From Terriglobia bacterium (GTDB taxonomy: Bacteria; Acidobacteriota; Terriglobia; Bryobacterales; Bryobacteraceae): 64,000 nucleotides of DNA. Below, piece after piece: positions 35,301 through 41,576 of the stretch. Position numbers and translations under genes: made by a program. Location of the stretch: NCBI GenBank assembly GCA_021325175.1, contig JAJPHS010000139.1, forward strand, positions 1-64,000, in the 5' to 3' direction. The notes below the pieces were generated by a model. The model searched no databases and was not told the origin of the DNA. It worked only from the letters and a program-made list of their open reading frames with translations. The first letter of the stretch is position 1. Every line of letters begins with the position of its first letter.

Positions 35301-35445
35301 AAAACGTCGCCACCGTGATCACCGGAAGATTGATCGGCGGAAACAGATCCACCGGCATGCGCATTGCGGCGTTAATGCCAATCACAGCGAGGGCAAGACA
35401 GCAGACGACGATGAAATAGGGATTGCGGATCGAAAAGCGGGGCAT
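32293..35445 (-). CDS. RND efflux pump inner-membrane protein (AcrB superfamily)
   Basis: 1050 residues, the standard size, with 12 helices and two large periplasmic loops. It begins MPRFSIRNPYFIVVCCLALAVIG. The TM4 motif reads SRVIDNSVISLENI, where AcrB has VDDAIVVVEN, so the second proton-relay aspartate is replaced by Asn. The TM10 motif reads IADSNSILIVDFAHK, where AcrB has SAKNAILIVEF, so the relay lysine becomes Ser. Ion coupling must therefore differ from AcrB. Substrate class is unknown. It is flanked by the fusion protein (25 bp upstream) and the TolC partner. Confidence 0.93.
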   Translation of the reverse strand: MPRFSIRNPYFIVVCCLALAVIGINAAMRMPVDLFPPINLPVITVATFYNGMPPIDIETDITNPLERWFTQASGMDHMESRSLLGVSIIKAYFQPGTDADADLTQLSNLALADLKRLPPGTLPPVVLKFDASSLPVALVTVKGEGMTETQLHDTAQFTIRNQLAVIKGAEIPAVFGGKYRQAMIYVDPYRLFSRQLSVMDVVDAVNKSNLILPAGDVKIGPNDYYVYSNSMVNQVKDLDNVPIKTIGQRWVSIGDIGEAKDASQLQYNIVRIDGQKSAYIPVMKSGGDSNTIQVVDDLRNLTAHLFDLPPQLVTNIVFDQSKFVRDALRTVMHEGLMGLVLTGLMILLFLGSMRATGAVLLSIPISALATVVVLYLLGSTINTMILGGLALAFSRVIDNSVISLENIYRHLEMGASPAMAAEQGGAEVNLAVLAATLVDVVDFFPVTMLFGVSKFLFSALALAFCLALLASFVVAMTVIPLFCAKFLKGVPAGHGEHAHVENLSWGGRFNAWFNRQFNRILDGYEFLVRGALRAPLITLIVLVGVFAGSLLIYPLLGQSFFPRTDAGQFTINVKVPTGTRLEVTNDYVAKIEDVIRHVVAPGDLKMILSNIGVVNDISSLYTSNAGMYMATIQVALNDGHATGSYEYMDKLRAELAQKFPEVRTFFQSGSLQDAILNQGQPAPIDVQVNTRDLGVTYKTAQDLAARIRALPGAGEIYIPQDMNYPSVRLDIDRVHAAELGLTQADVIDNVITALNSNIMIAPNYWVDYKTGNDYFLSVQYPESGSAAIHSLIDLRQIPLRAPNLKQPTTLDTVARLVDLQSPTEVDHYQIQRVVDVYVTPKGEDLGRLRGEILNTIQDAHLPSNIRVNLRGMVNSMEESFKSFGLGFGISFILLFLILVAQFRSWIDPFLIMLAIPMGFVGVLIILPLTHTTLNVMSLMGVLMLIGIADSNSILIVDFAHKLEEQGYSVADAVIMACRVRLRPILMTSLATIIGMLPMAMKLGEGGEQYTPMARAIIGGLTSSVLLTIFIVPAAYLLVYGRKRPHATQPE

Positions 35446-35470
35446 GGTTGGTCAGTTCAGCACACGCGGC

Positions 35471-36715
35471 TCACTTCGATGGCGCGCGATATTCAATCAA
35501 CTCCACTTGCTTGGGACGAACCGTCTGGCCGGCTTTGAGTCCGCTGCGGTCGCTGACCACCACGGAATCGCCTTCCTTCAGGCCGGACAGGACTTCGGCT
35601 TGATTTTCGGTTTGGATTCCCAGCTCCACTTGGCGGATTTCGATCTTATTGTCCGGCGTGACGACGTCGACGGTGGTATTGTCGCCGTTGCGGTCGATCG
35701 CCTGAAGCGGCACCGCGAGCGCGTTAGGAATGCGCTCCAGGGTGATGGTGGCATCGGCGTAAAGCCCCGGAACCAGCACCCGATTGGGATTCGGCACGTC
35801 TACCTCGGTGTGCATGGTGCGCGTGTCCTCGCGGACATCCACGGAAAAGCGCGCCACCTTGCCGGGAAACTTCTTGTTGAGCGACGGCACGCTCACCTCC
35901 ACCGGATCGCCGATGTGAATAAAGCGTACGAACGATTCGGGAACGGGAATCACCAGCCGGAAAAGATCGTCCTCGGAAAGACGCACCAGCGGCAGCGCCT
36001 GGGTGCTGGAACTCGTTCCGGCTTGCAGCAGCGTGCCGTAATTGGCGTAGCGCTCTGTGACGACGCCTGCGAAGGGCGCGGTGATCTTGGTGTAATCGAA
36101 CAGCACCTGATCGTGCGCGCGCTTGGCTTTGGCTTGCTCGAGAACGCTCTGGGCCGATTGCAGCGTGGATTTGGTCGCCTCCACCTGCGCCTGCGCCGCC
36201 AGATCGGCGCCTTCCGCGTTATCCACTTCCTGTTGCGCCACCAGCCCCGGCTTCGACTTGGCGACGCTGCTCAGCCGGTCGTATGCCAGATGCAAGACCT
36301 TGGCGTTCGCCTCCCGCCGGTTCAGCTCGTTTTCGGCGTGCGCGATCATTTCCTGGGCATTCCGGATCGCGGCGTCGTCCTGCGCCAGTTGTTCCTGCAA
36401 TTCGGGAATCTCCAGCACGGCCATCACATCGCCGGCTTTCACCCGCGAGCCGTAGTCGACATTGAGTGTCTTCACATAGCCCGATTCCTTCGCATAAACG
36501 TCGATCTCCTGAAAAGGCACCAGTTCGGAGGATTGCGTCAGCCGCCGGACCAGTGTCGCGCGGCCCACCTGGGTCACCCCCACCGCGACAGCCTCGGATA
36601 CCTCCGTGCCGTTGTTGGCGGCGCTGGCCTTTTCCCCCGTGCTGCACGAGCACAGCGCAACTGCCAGCATTCCCGCCGCTCCGGCCAGCAGAAAACATTT
36701 TCTTCGATCGATCAC
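35471..36715 (-). CDS. RND periplasmic adaptor (membrane fusion protein), probable lipoprotein
   Basis: 414 residues from GTG 36715, which overlaps the stop of the RraA-like gene by 4 bp; the track start at 37303 is a read-back artefact. The N-terminus AGMLAVALCSCSTGE suggests a lipobox with Cys at CS-C. The lipoyl half-motif (YVKTLNVDYGSRVKAGDVMAVLE), a long hairpin of heptads, its partner FDYTKITAPFAGVVTERYANYG and the beta-barrel (NPNRVLVPGLYADATI) are in order. It bridges pump and outer channel. Confidence 0.92.
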   Translation of the reverse strand: MIDRRKCFLLAGAAGMLAVALCSCSTGEKASAANNGTEVSEAVAVGVTQVGRATLVRRLTQSSELVPFQEIDVYAKESGYVKTLNVDYGSRVKAGDVMAVLEIPELQEQLAQDDAAIRNAQEMIAHAENELNRREANAKVLHLAYDRLSSVAKSKPGLVAQQEVDNAEGADLAAQAQVEATKSTLQSAQSVLEQAKAKRAHDQVLFDYTKITAPFAGVVTERYANYGTLLQAGTSSSTQALPLVRLSEDDLFRLVIPVPESFVRFIHIGDPVEVSVPSLNKKFPGKVARFSVDVREDTRTMHTEVDVPNPNRVLVPGLYADATITLERIPNALAVPLQAIDRNGDNTTVDVVTPDNKIEIRQVELGIQTENQAEVLSGLKEGDSVVVSDRSGLKAGQTVRPKQVELIEYRAPSK

Positions 36716-37416
36716 AGACAATCGGTCGCCACGCCTTTCAATTTTTCTTCCAAGCCATCCAGCGAAAAGTGCGGGGACCGGCAGAATTCCGTCAGCGCTT
36801 TTTCCCCGCAAAGGATGCGCTCCGCCTCGCCGGGAATGTCCGCGGCGACTTCGCGCGGAATCGCCTGCACGCCGTGCATGTCGCCATGCAGGAGATCGCC
36901 GGAGGAAATCTTCAACCCGCCGATCACCACCGGTTCGCCAAACTCCACCAGGTGCGCATAGGAGTGCGAGACCGACAGGCTTCCCGAGAAAAGCTGAAAG
37001 CCCAGAGCGCCAACCGCGGGCAGATCGCGAACCGCTCCGTTGGTGACGCATCCGACGCAATCCAGAGCCCGGCCGATGCTGGCATGAATCTCGCCCACGA
37101 AAGCGCCAAGACCGGGCTGCGGATCCACGTCTTCGAGAACCAGAATGCGCGGAGCCGGGATCGTCGCCACAAATCGCCAGAAATCCATCCGGTCGTAGTA
37201 GCACCGGCCATGCAGCGGCGGCACTGAACTGCGAATTCGCCCGGTTACGGCATAGCCCACTATCGGCGGAAGCGTGTTGAACCGGCAGAGCACCGCGCCG
37301 CAAATGAATCCCTCATTCCGAAGCCGAACCCCCAAGCGCTCAATCGCATTACTGACGGTGCAGCCGTCGAGGGCACGCAGGCGATCCAAATCAATACCCG
37401 AAAGGGTCTGTTTCAT
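36712..37416 (-). CDS. RraA-like / 4-hydroxy-4-methyl-2-oxoglutarate aldolase-like protein
   Basis: 234 residues. The family motifs are CTVSNAIERLG near the start, the substrate/metal loop GCVTNGAVRDLPAV with Arg-Asp, and GDLLHGDMHGVQAIPREVA. Members are HMG/CHA aldolases or, for RraA, RNase E inhibitors; the intact GxxR-D motif points to an aldolase. It is the first gene of the efflux operon, coupled to the adaptor by a GTGA overlap, an odd partner for a pump. It may act on the exported compound; inference only. Confidence 0.8.
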   Translation of the reverse strand: MKQTLSGIDLDRLRALDGCTVSNAIERLGVRLRNEGFICGAVLCRFNTLPPIVGYAVTGRIRSSVPPLHGRCYYDRMDFWRFVATIPAPRILVLEDVDPQPGLGAFVGEIHASIGRALDCVGCVTNGAVRDLPAVGALGFQLFSGSLSVSHSYAHLVEFGEPVVIGGLKISSGDLLHGDMHGVQAIPREVAADIPGEAERILCGEKALTEFCRSPHFSLDGLEEKLKGVATDCL

Positions 37417-37452
37417 TCACACTCACCATTTTTTTGAGACGCCTTAACCGCC

Positions 37453-37458
37453 AATATA
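37453..37458 (-). promoter_or_regulatory. -10 hexamer TATATT of the efflux operon promoter
   Basis: TATATT on the minus strand, about 37 nt upstream of ATG 37416. No good -35 is present. The palindrome at 37482 ends 23 bp upstream of it, as expected for an activator-dependent promoter. Confidence 0.55.
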
Positions 37459-37481
37459 GCGATCCCCGGCCGTCGTCTAAC

Positions 37482-37499
37482 ATACCAGACAGTCGGTAT
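37482..37499. promoter_or_regulatory. Operator copy 1: ATACC-N8-GGTAT
   Basis: ATACCAGACAGTCGGTAT, an inverted repeat with 5-bp arms. It lies exactly 23 bp upstream of the -10 box of the efflux operon, centred near -44. Two more copies follow within 730 bp. Confidence 0.7.
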
Positions 37500-37526
37500 T
37501 TTTAAAACCCGAATTAGGTAGCCATT

Positions 37527-37991
37527 TTAGTCCGCCGGTATCGCAGTCGGCCGGTGCGCGCCCATCCAATATGACCACGCCAGACGTATGGCCCGAGCCA
37601 GGTCTTCCCGCCGCAGCGGCTTGGGAAGGATGTCGTAGCCGCCCCTGCGCACGACTTCGTTCCAAAGATGATCATCGAAAACCTTCGGAATCAGCAGAAT
37701 GCACAGCGCGCCCGCGGCCGCGAGGCCGCTAATTGCTTGACGCCACGCATCCCCGGCCACCTCCCGGTCCAGGAGAACGATTTGATACGCGTAGCGCTCG
37801 AGCTGGCGCTGCGCAAGCTCGGTGTCGCCCGCGAACGAGACGCTCCAGCCGTGCTCCCGGCACGTTTCGCGGATCAGGGATTCGTCACGCTTATTGCCCA
37901 CCACGCACAGGATCGCGATCTCGGAATAAGCCGCACATCGGCGCTGTTCCCGCGCAAAGAACCGAGAGATGACATCAAGGATTGGGAACAC
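37527..37991 (-). CDS. Stand-alone pseudo-receiver protein
   Basis: 154 residues from GTG 37991. I reject the track's start at 38222 because a terminator and two operator copies lie within it. The fold reads as a receiver: IAILCVVGNKRDE, VLLDREVAGDAW with an Asp in the acceptor place, and YDILPKPLRRED with the conserved Lys. The usual acidic pair after the first strand is missing (GNK instead of DD/ED), so phosphorylation is doubtful. No output domain follows. Its promoter carries the same palindrome and spacing as the efflux operon, so the two are probably co-regulated. Confidence 0.7.
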   Translation of the reverse strand: MFPILDVISRFFAREQRRCAAYSEIAILCVVGNKRDESLIRETCREHGWSVSFAGDTELAQRQLERYAYQIVLLDREVAGDAWRQAISGLAAAGALCILLIPKVFDDHLWNEVVRRGGYDILPKPLRREDLARAIRLAWSYWMGAHRPTAIPAD

Positions 37992-38008
37992 GCGCCGCCC
38001 TACCCCGG

Positions 38009-38014
38009 ATGCTA
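38009..38014 (-). promoter_or_regulatory. -10 hexamer TAGCAT of the pseudo-receiver gene
   Basis: TAGCAT on the minus strand, with start predicted about 38002 and GTG 37991 next. Operator copy 2 ends exactly 23 bp upstream of it. Confidence 0.55.
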
Positions 38015-38037
38015 GCCGAGAACTGGAGCCCGGAAGA

Positions 38038-38055
38038 ATACCAGCTTTCCGGTAT
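38038..38055. promoter_or_regulatory. Operator copy 2: ATACC-N8-GGTAT
   Basis: ATACCAGCTTTCCGGTAT. Same arms, same 18-bp length and same 23-bp gap to a -10 box as copy 1, here for the pseudo-receiver gene. Confidence 0.7.
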
Positions 38056-38088
38056 TTCTCGAATGGATAGGCCGGTAGATAAGCCGTC

Positions 38089-38135
38089 AAATAAAAAAGA
38101 CGGGCGATTCGGTGAGTGGAAAGGATCGCCCGTCT
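38089..38135 (-). terminator. Intrinsic terminator after the GH79-like gene
   Basis: AGACGGGCGAT pairs perfectly with ATCGCCCGTCT (11 bp), and on the minus strand runs into TTTTTTATTT. It separates the glycosidase gene from the pseudo-receiver gene. Confidence 0.85.
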
Positions 38136-38191
38136 GTCGTAACGAGGGTTTTGAGGTGATTCCAGTTTAGGAAAGCCAGATTCTATTTCCC

Positions 38192-38209
38192 ATACCATGA
38201 ATCTGGTAT
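38192..38209. promoter_or_regulatory. Operator copy 3: ATACC-N8-GGTAT
   Basis: ATACCATGAATCTGGTAT, just after the glycosidase gene. Here a TAGAAT hexamer (38180-38185, minus strand) is only 6 bp away, so bound protein would cover the -35 region. It also overlaps a CCAGATTC/GAATCTGG hairpin. Confidence 0.6.
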
Positions 38210-38236
38210 TCGCGCACCGCACGAGCCGGTAGGCCG

Positions 38237-39610
38237 TCAGCCGATCTCGAGAATCGCCGCGCTCGCCGCGGGCAGATCGAGCCGGATTCGCCCGTTCTTA
38301 GCTGCCGGATGTTCGATTTTCGATGGCTTCCACGCGCCGCTGGAGGTTACTTCGGCTGCGGCGAGGGAAACGCCCGATTTCGCCTCGATTGAAGGAGCGC
38401 TAAGGCGCAGCAGAGAAGCTCGATTGGCTTCGACCTCAAACGAGCGCGGCGTGCGTCCTTTATTGATCAGTGTGAGCGCGAGAGCGCCGCCGTTTTGCGC
38501 GGCCCAAGCCTTCACCTCGGGCGGAGCATTCATTTCCACCGCGACCATCCGTCCCTTCGCCGCGAGCGCGAAGGCCAACATGCCGTAATATTCCGGGCGC
38601 GCCGAATAATGGCCGTGTTCATCGTCGCCGATCGGTGAATAGTGGCTTACGAAATCGAGTTGATTTACACCGGTTTCCATATTTACGCCGGCGCATCCGC
38701 TGGCAGCGAGCGTAAACAGATAATCGAGCACCCACAGCGCGGCGGCCATGGTATCGCTCACCCCCGCGCGTCCGCCGCCCGAAAATGAGTTCACTTCGCA
38801 GATGCGATACGGCAGCCCGGAGGCTTTCGAGGCGGCGTTGAGTTTGGCAAGCTCCGGCTCCAGCTTGGGATCGGGAGCAAGCAGCTTTTCGATCGTGCTG
38901 GCAGGGTTCTGGCCTTCGCGATAATAATGGTGCGTCAGCAGCACGGCATCGCGGCCTTCGTCGTTTGCGAAGCGCGTGACCCAATCGGTTTCCCGCGCGG
39001 CGTCGGGTCCGGCAAAACGGATGTTCGGGATCTCCTGGCGCAGCGCTTTCTTGAACCGCCGGTAATCAGCGAGCCATTCCTCGTAACCGTAGCCGGGTGG
39101 GCGATGCCCGGCGCGGCCGAACAGGTCGGGTTCGTTGCCGATCTCAAAGGCGAGCAGATTTGCGCCCGCCCCGGCTATGACCGCCTTCGCTTCCGCGACG
39201 GCTTCTTTTTCACTTCCGGCGCCAAGATTGAGCCCCCAGATAAGCTTCCAGCCGGTCGCTGCGCAGAATCCGCCGAGATCTTTCAAAACGCGATCGTTCA
39301 CCACGGTTCCCTTGGGCGTCGAAACCGGCGCGGCCAATGGGGAATAGCGCGCATAGTCGGAGGTATTGCCGCCAATGCGAATCACCCCGCGCGGGGCGAG
39401 CGTGCGCACCAGTTGCACATAAACGCGATTGTCGCGATGCAGCAGTCCAGGCCGCGCAACCGAGGAGATTTCGTAGCCGAGACCCATAAAATCGGCAGCG
39501 ATGCTGTAGCCCGGATTGCGCCGGGCGACAGCGACCCGGATCGGCTCATCGGCAAACGCGTTCGCGCTTGCAAGGGCGGCGGCGCCGGCGAGGAACTGGC
39601 GGCGATTCAT
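38237..39610 (-). CDS. Secreted GH79-like glycosidase (beta-glucuronidase/heparanase family)
   Basis: 457 residues with a Tat-type leader (MNRRQFLAGAAALASANAFA). The TIM barrel has the acid/base Glu in AFEIGNEPDLFG and a nucleophile Glu in YRICEVNSFSGGGRAG. The C-terminal beta domain (about residue 370 on; LALTLINKGRTPRSFEVE, AAILEIG) matches the small domain that ends GH79 enzymes. GH39 or GH30 members are alternatives. It would release uronic or neutral sugars from polysaccharide outside the cytoplasm. An intrinsic terminator lies about 100 bp downstream. Confidence 0.8.
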   Translation of the reverse strand: MNRRQFLAGAAALASANAFADEPIRVAVARRNPGYSIAADFMGLGYEISSVARPGLLHRDNRVYVQLVRTLAPRGVIRIGGNTSDYARYSPLAAPVSTPKGTVVNDRVLKDLGGFCAATGWKLIWGLNLGAGSEKEAVAEAKAVIAGAGANLLAFEIGNEPDLFGRAGHRPPGYGYEEWLADYRRFKKALRQEIPNIRFAGPDAARETDWVTRFANDEGRDAVLLTHHYYREGQNPASTIEKLLAPDPKLEPELAKLNAASKASGLPYRICEVNSFSGGGRAGVSDTMAAALWVLDYLFTLAASGCAGVNMETGVNQLDFVSHYSPIGDDEHGHYSARPEYYGMLAFALAAKGRMVAVEMNAPPEVKAWAAQNGGALALTLINKGRTPRSFEVEANRASLLRLSAPSIEAKSGVSLAAAEVTSSGAWKPSKIEHPAAKNGRIRLDLPAASAAILEIG

Positions 39611-39671
39611 GCGTGTGAATAACGGCGCGCGGCGGAGTTAAAGCCCGCACAGACCGCGGAACGTATTATTA

Positions 39672-39735
39672 CTGCTTCTTATTACTGCTTCGCCTCGATC
39701 TACTGCTTCGCCTCGATCTACTGCTTCGCCTCGGC
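39672..39735 (-). repeat. In-frame 18-bp tandem repeat carrying the stop codon
   Basis: On the minus strand the end of the cyclophilin gene reads GAGGCGAAGCAG-TAG-ATC twice, then GAGGCGAAGCAG-TAA-TAA. Each unit carries an in-frame stop, so the last five residues (EAKQ-stop, then I-EAKQ-stop) recur after the first stop. Confidence 0.9.
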
Positions 39736-40383
39736 CGCCGGTTTCGGCGGCGCGGGCACGATCGTCGCTCGAATAATTTTATCGACGTGCGGCATGTTGC
39801 GGTCGAGATAAGCCTGACCGCCGTTTTCGATCTCGCCTTCCTTGCTCGCCGTATCGCCGTAGCCGGAATAGAACTGCTCGGCAATTTCCATTCCTTCGAC
39901 CACCTGGCCGATCGGCGCAAATCCTTGCGAATCGAGGAAGGTGTTGTCCTTATAGTTGATGAAAAGCTGCGTGCCGCGCGAATTGGGCTGGCCGGTGGTG
40001 GCGAACGTCAGCGTGCCGCGCTTGTTCGACTGATAGGGCTTGGGATCGTCCGGCAGCCGGCGCGCTTCCCAGGTTTTGTTCACGGCGGGCGTCGGGCTGA
40101 TGCCGAACTGGCACATAAAATTCGGGATCACGCGGAAAAACGGCGCGCCGGTGAAGAATCCGCTGCGGACCAGTTGATAGAAACGATCCGCGCCGAGCGG
40201 CGCCCAGGCTCGAGTAATCTCGACGACGACGTCGCCCTTGGTCGTGGTAAGCTTCACGCGATAGACCGCCGGGGCGTGCGCTGCCGCCGGCGCCGCTTTG
40301 CTCGCCGTGCCGGTTTTCGTGGCGGTCTTGCTCTGGGCAAACGCCAGGCCACCAAGCAACAGAATCGTCAGGATGTGTTTCAT
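39718..40383 (-). CDS. Secreted cyclophilin-type peptidyl-prolyl isomerase
   Basis: 221 residues. A signal peptide (MKHILTILLLGGLAFAQS) and an Ala/Thr/Lys-rich linker lead into the cyclophilin barrel: RFYQLVRSGFFTGAPFFRVIPNFMCQFG, FATTGQPNSRGTQLFINYKDN and GFAPIGQVVEGMEI. The catalytic Arg is in FFRVIP. It assists folding in the periplasm. TATGAT ends 9 nt before the ATG. The gene ends in the tandem stop repeat listed separately. Confidence 0.92.
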   Translation of the reverse strand: MKHILTILLLGGLAFAQSKTATKTGTASKAAPAAAHAPAVYRVKLTTTKGDVVVEITRAWAPLGADRFYQLVRSGFFTGAPFFRVIPNFMCQFGISPTPAVNKTWEARRLPDDPKPYQSNKRGTLTFATTGQPNSRGTQLFINYKDNTFLDSQGFAPIGQVVEGMEIAEQFYSGYGDTASKEGEIENGGQAYLDRNMPHVDKIIRATIVPAPPKPAAEAKQ

Positions 40384-40419
40384 AGAATTTCTATCATACT
40401 AAACCGGTTGACGCTTCTT

Positions 40420-40722
40420 TCACCTCGCCTGCCGCTGGCGAAATCGAAACTCGTGGCGCTTCATATCGACTTTGCCGCCGCGAAACGCCACGCCCTCCGA
40501 TTCCAGGCGCAGGCGCTGTTCGGCTCCGGCCTGGCGGGGCAGCAAAATTTTTCCGCCGGCCCCGAGCACACGATGCCACGGGAGTTTTCCTTCCGTATTG
40601 CGCAGCGCCCACGCCACGCGGCGCGCATTGCCCGGAAATCCGGCGGCTTTGGCGACGGCGCCGTAGGTGGAAACTTTACCCTGGGGGATTTTTCGGACAG
40701 CGGAGCGGATCTCGGCGAACAT
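40420..40722 (-). CDS. Alkyltransferase-like protein (MGMT fold, Cys replaced by Trp)
   Basis: 100 residues. The DNA-binding MGMT domain is present (PQGKVSTYGAVAKAAGFPGNARRVAWALR), but the active-site motif PCHRV is PWHRV, so it cannot remove alkyl groups itself. Such ATL proteins bind O6-alkylguanine and hand it to nucleotide excision repair. It follows the HIT gene on the same strand with an 11-bp gap. Confidence 0.92.
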   Translation of the reverse strand: MFAEIRSAVRKIPQGKVSTYGAVAKAAGFPGNARRVAWALRNTEGKLPWHRVLGAGGKILLPRQAGAEQRLRLESEGVAFRGGKVDMKRHEFRFRQRQAR

Positions 40723-40733
40723 AAACGCAGACT

Positions 40734-41225
40734 TTATGCGGATTTTTCGGCGAATTCGCGCGATAATCGCTCATAAGTCACTTCCAGCGTCTCCGGCAGC
40801 ACACGGGTTTCGCCGATCGTCGTCATGAAATTCACGTCGCCCGACCAGCGCGGCAGCAAATGCAAATGGATATGCCCGGCGACACCGGCGCCCGCGCTCG
40901 CGCCGATATTCATTCCCATGTTGAAGCCATCCGGGGTATACAGGCGGCGCAGCGCGGATTCGGCGAACTGCGCGAGCGCGGCCATTTCCCGCAGCGCCTC
41001 CAGATCGGCCTCGGCAAGCGAGGCGACGTGCGCGTACGGGGCGATCATCAGATGCCCGCTTGTGTAGGGGAACGCGTTCAGTATGATGAAATTTTTGGAG
41101 GCGCGCCACACCACGTAATTCTCGCGATCATTCGCGGAGCAGGCGGCGCGGCAGAAAAGACACCCGTCTCCCGGCGAGGCTTTGGAGACATAGCGGTAGC
41201 GCCACGGGCTCCAGAGATAATCCAT
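40734..41225 (-). CDS. HIT-family nucleotide hydrolase/phosphorylase
   Basis: 163 residues. The histidine triad is AGHIHLHLLPRW. Zinc-type residues near the N-terminus (GCLFCRAACS) and the opening MDYLWSPWRYRYV match the AP4A-phosphorylase/HIT branch common in bacteria. It splits dinucleoside polyphosphates or nucleotide conjugates in the cytoplasm. The start codon lies only 3 nt after the T-run of the upstream terminator, leaving no room for a normal promoter. Confidence 0.92.
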   Translation of the reverse strand: MDYLWSPWRYRYVSKASPGDGCLFCRAACSANDRENYVVWRASKNFIILNAFPYTSGHLMIAPYAHVASLAEADLEALREMAALAQFAESALRRLYTPDGFNMGMNIGASAGAGVAGHIHLHLLPRWSGDVNFMTTIGETRVLPETLEVTYERLSREFAEKSA

Positions 41226-41228
41226 CTT

Positions 41229-41252
41229 AAAAAAGCCTGACGCCCTTCAGGC
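41229..41252 (-). terminator. Intrinsic terminator after the rpsA/IHF operon
   Basis: GCCTGA-AGGGCG-TCAGGC followed by TTTTTT on the minus strand. The stop codon of the IHF-like gene lies inside the stem. Confidence 0.88.
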
Positions 41253-41576
41253 GTGGGTTTCCGGAGGTTGGCCGTCGGCGGCGGGCGCGCCTTCGCCGCT
41301 TTCGTTGTTGACCAGATCCTTTAGTTCCTTGCTGGGCTTGAAATAAGGGATTCGTTTGGCCGGGACTTCGACGCGCGCTCCGGTTTTCGGATTGCGGCCG
41401 ACGCGAGGCTGCCGCTGGCGCGTGCGGAAACTTCCGAAGCCGCGGATCTCGATTTTGTCTCCGGTTCGTAAGGCGCGCACAACGCTATCGAAGATCGCTT
41501 CCACGATCACCTCCGAATCCTTGCGCGTCATTTCCACCACCCGCGAGACCTCTTCGATAAGTTCCGCTTTGGTCAT
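41247..41576 (-). CDS. IHF/HU-family DNA-binding protein downstream of rpsA
   Basis: 109 residues: a 90-residue HU/IHF fold (MTKAELIEEVSRVVEMTRKD; arm GRNPKTGARVEVPAKRIPYFKPSKELK) with a 19-residue acidic/Pro tail. It overlaps rpsA by 4 bp. rpsA followed by an IHF-type gene is the same order as in Proteobacteria (rpsA-ihfB). It bends DNA. It may pair with the HU paralogue at 19665 or act as a homodimer. Confidence 0.93.
   Translation of the reverse strand: MTKAELIEEVSRVVEMTRKDSEVIVEAIFDSVVRALRTGDKIEIRGFGSFRTRQRQPRVGRNPKTGARVEVPAKRIPYFKPSKELKDLVNNESGEGAPAADGQPPETHA

Noticed and set aside
33949-35538. 529-residue plus-strand ORF over the RND pump gene
   Set aside because: Low-complexity Arg/His/Gln shadow; the pump on the other strand is unmistakable.
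35471-37303. Long fusion of an unknown N-terminus to the adaptor protein
   Set aside because: The upstream 196 codons lie in another frame of the RraA-like gene. GTG 36715 with a signal peptide is the natural start.
39669-39920. 83-residue ORF with Arg/Ser repeats at the end of the cyclophilin gene
   Set aside because: Its repeats are only another frame of the 18-bp stop-codon repeat.
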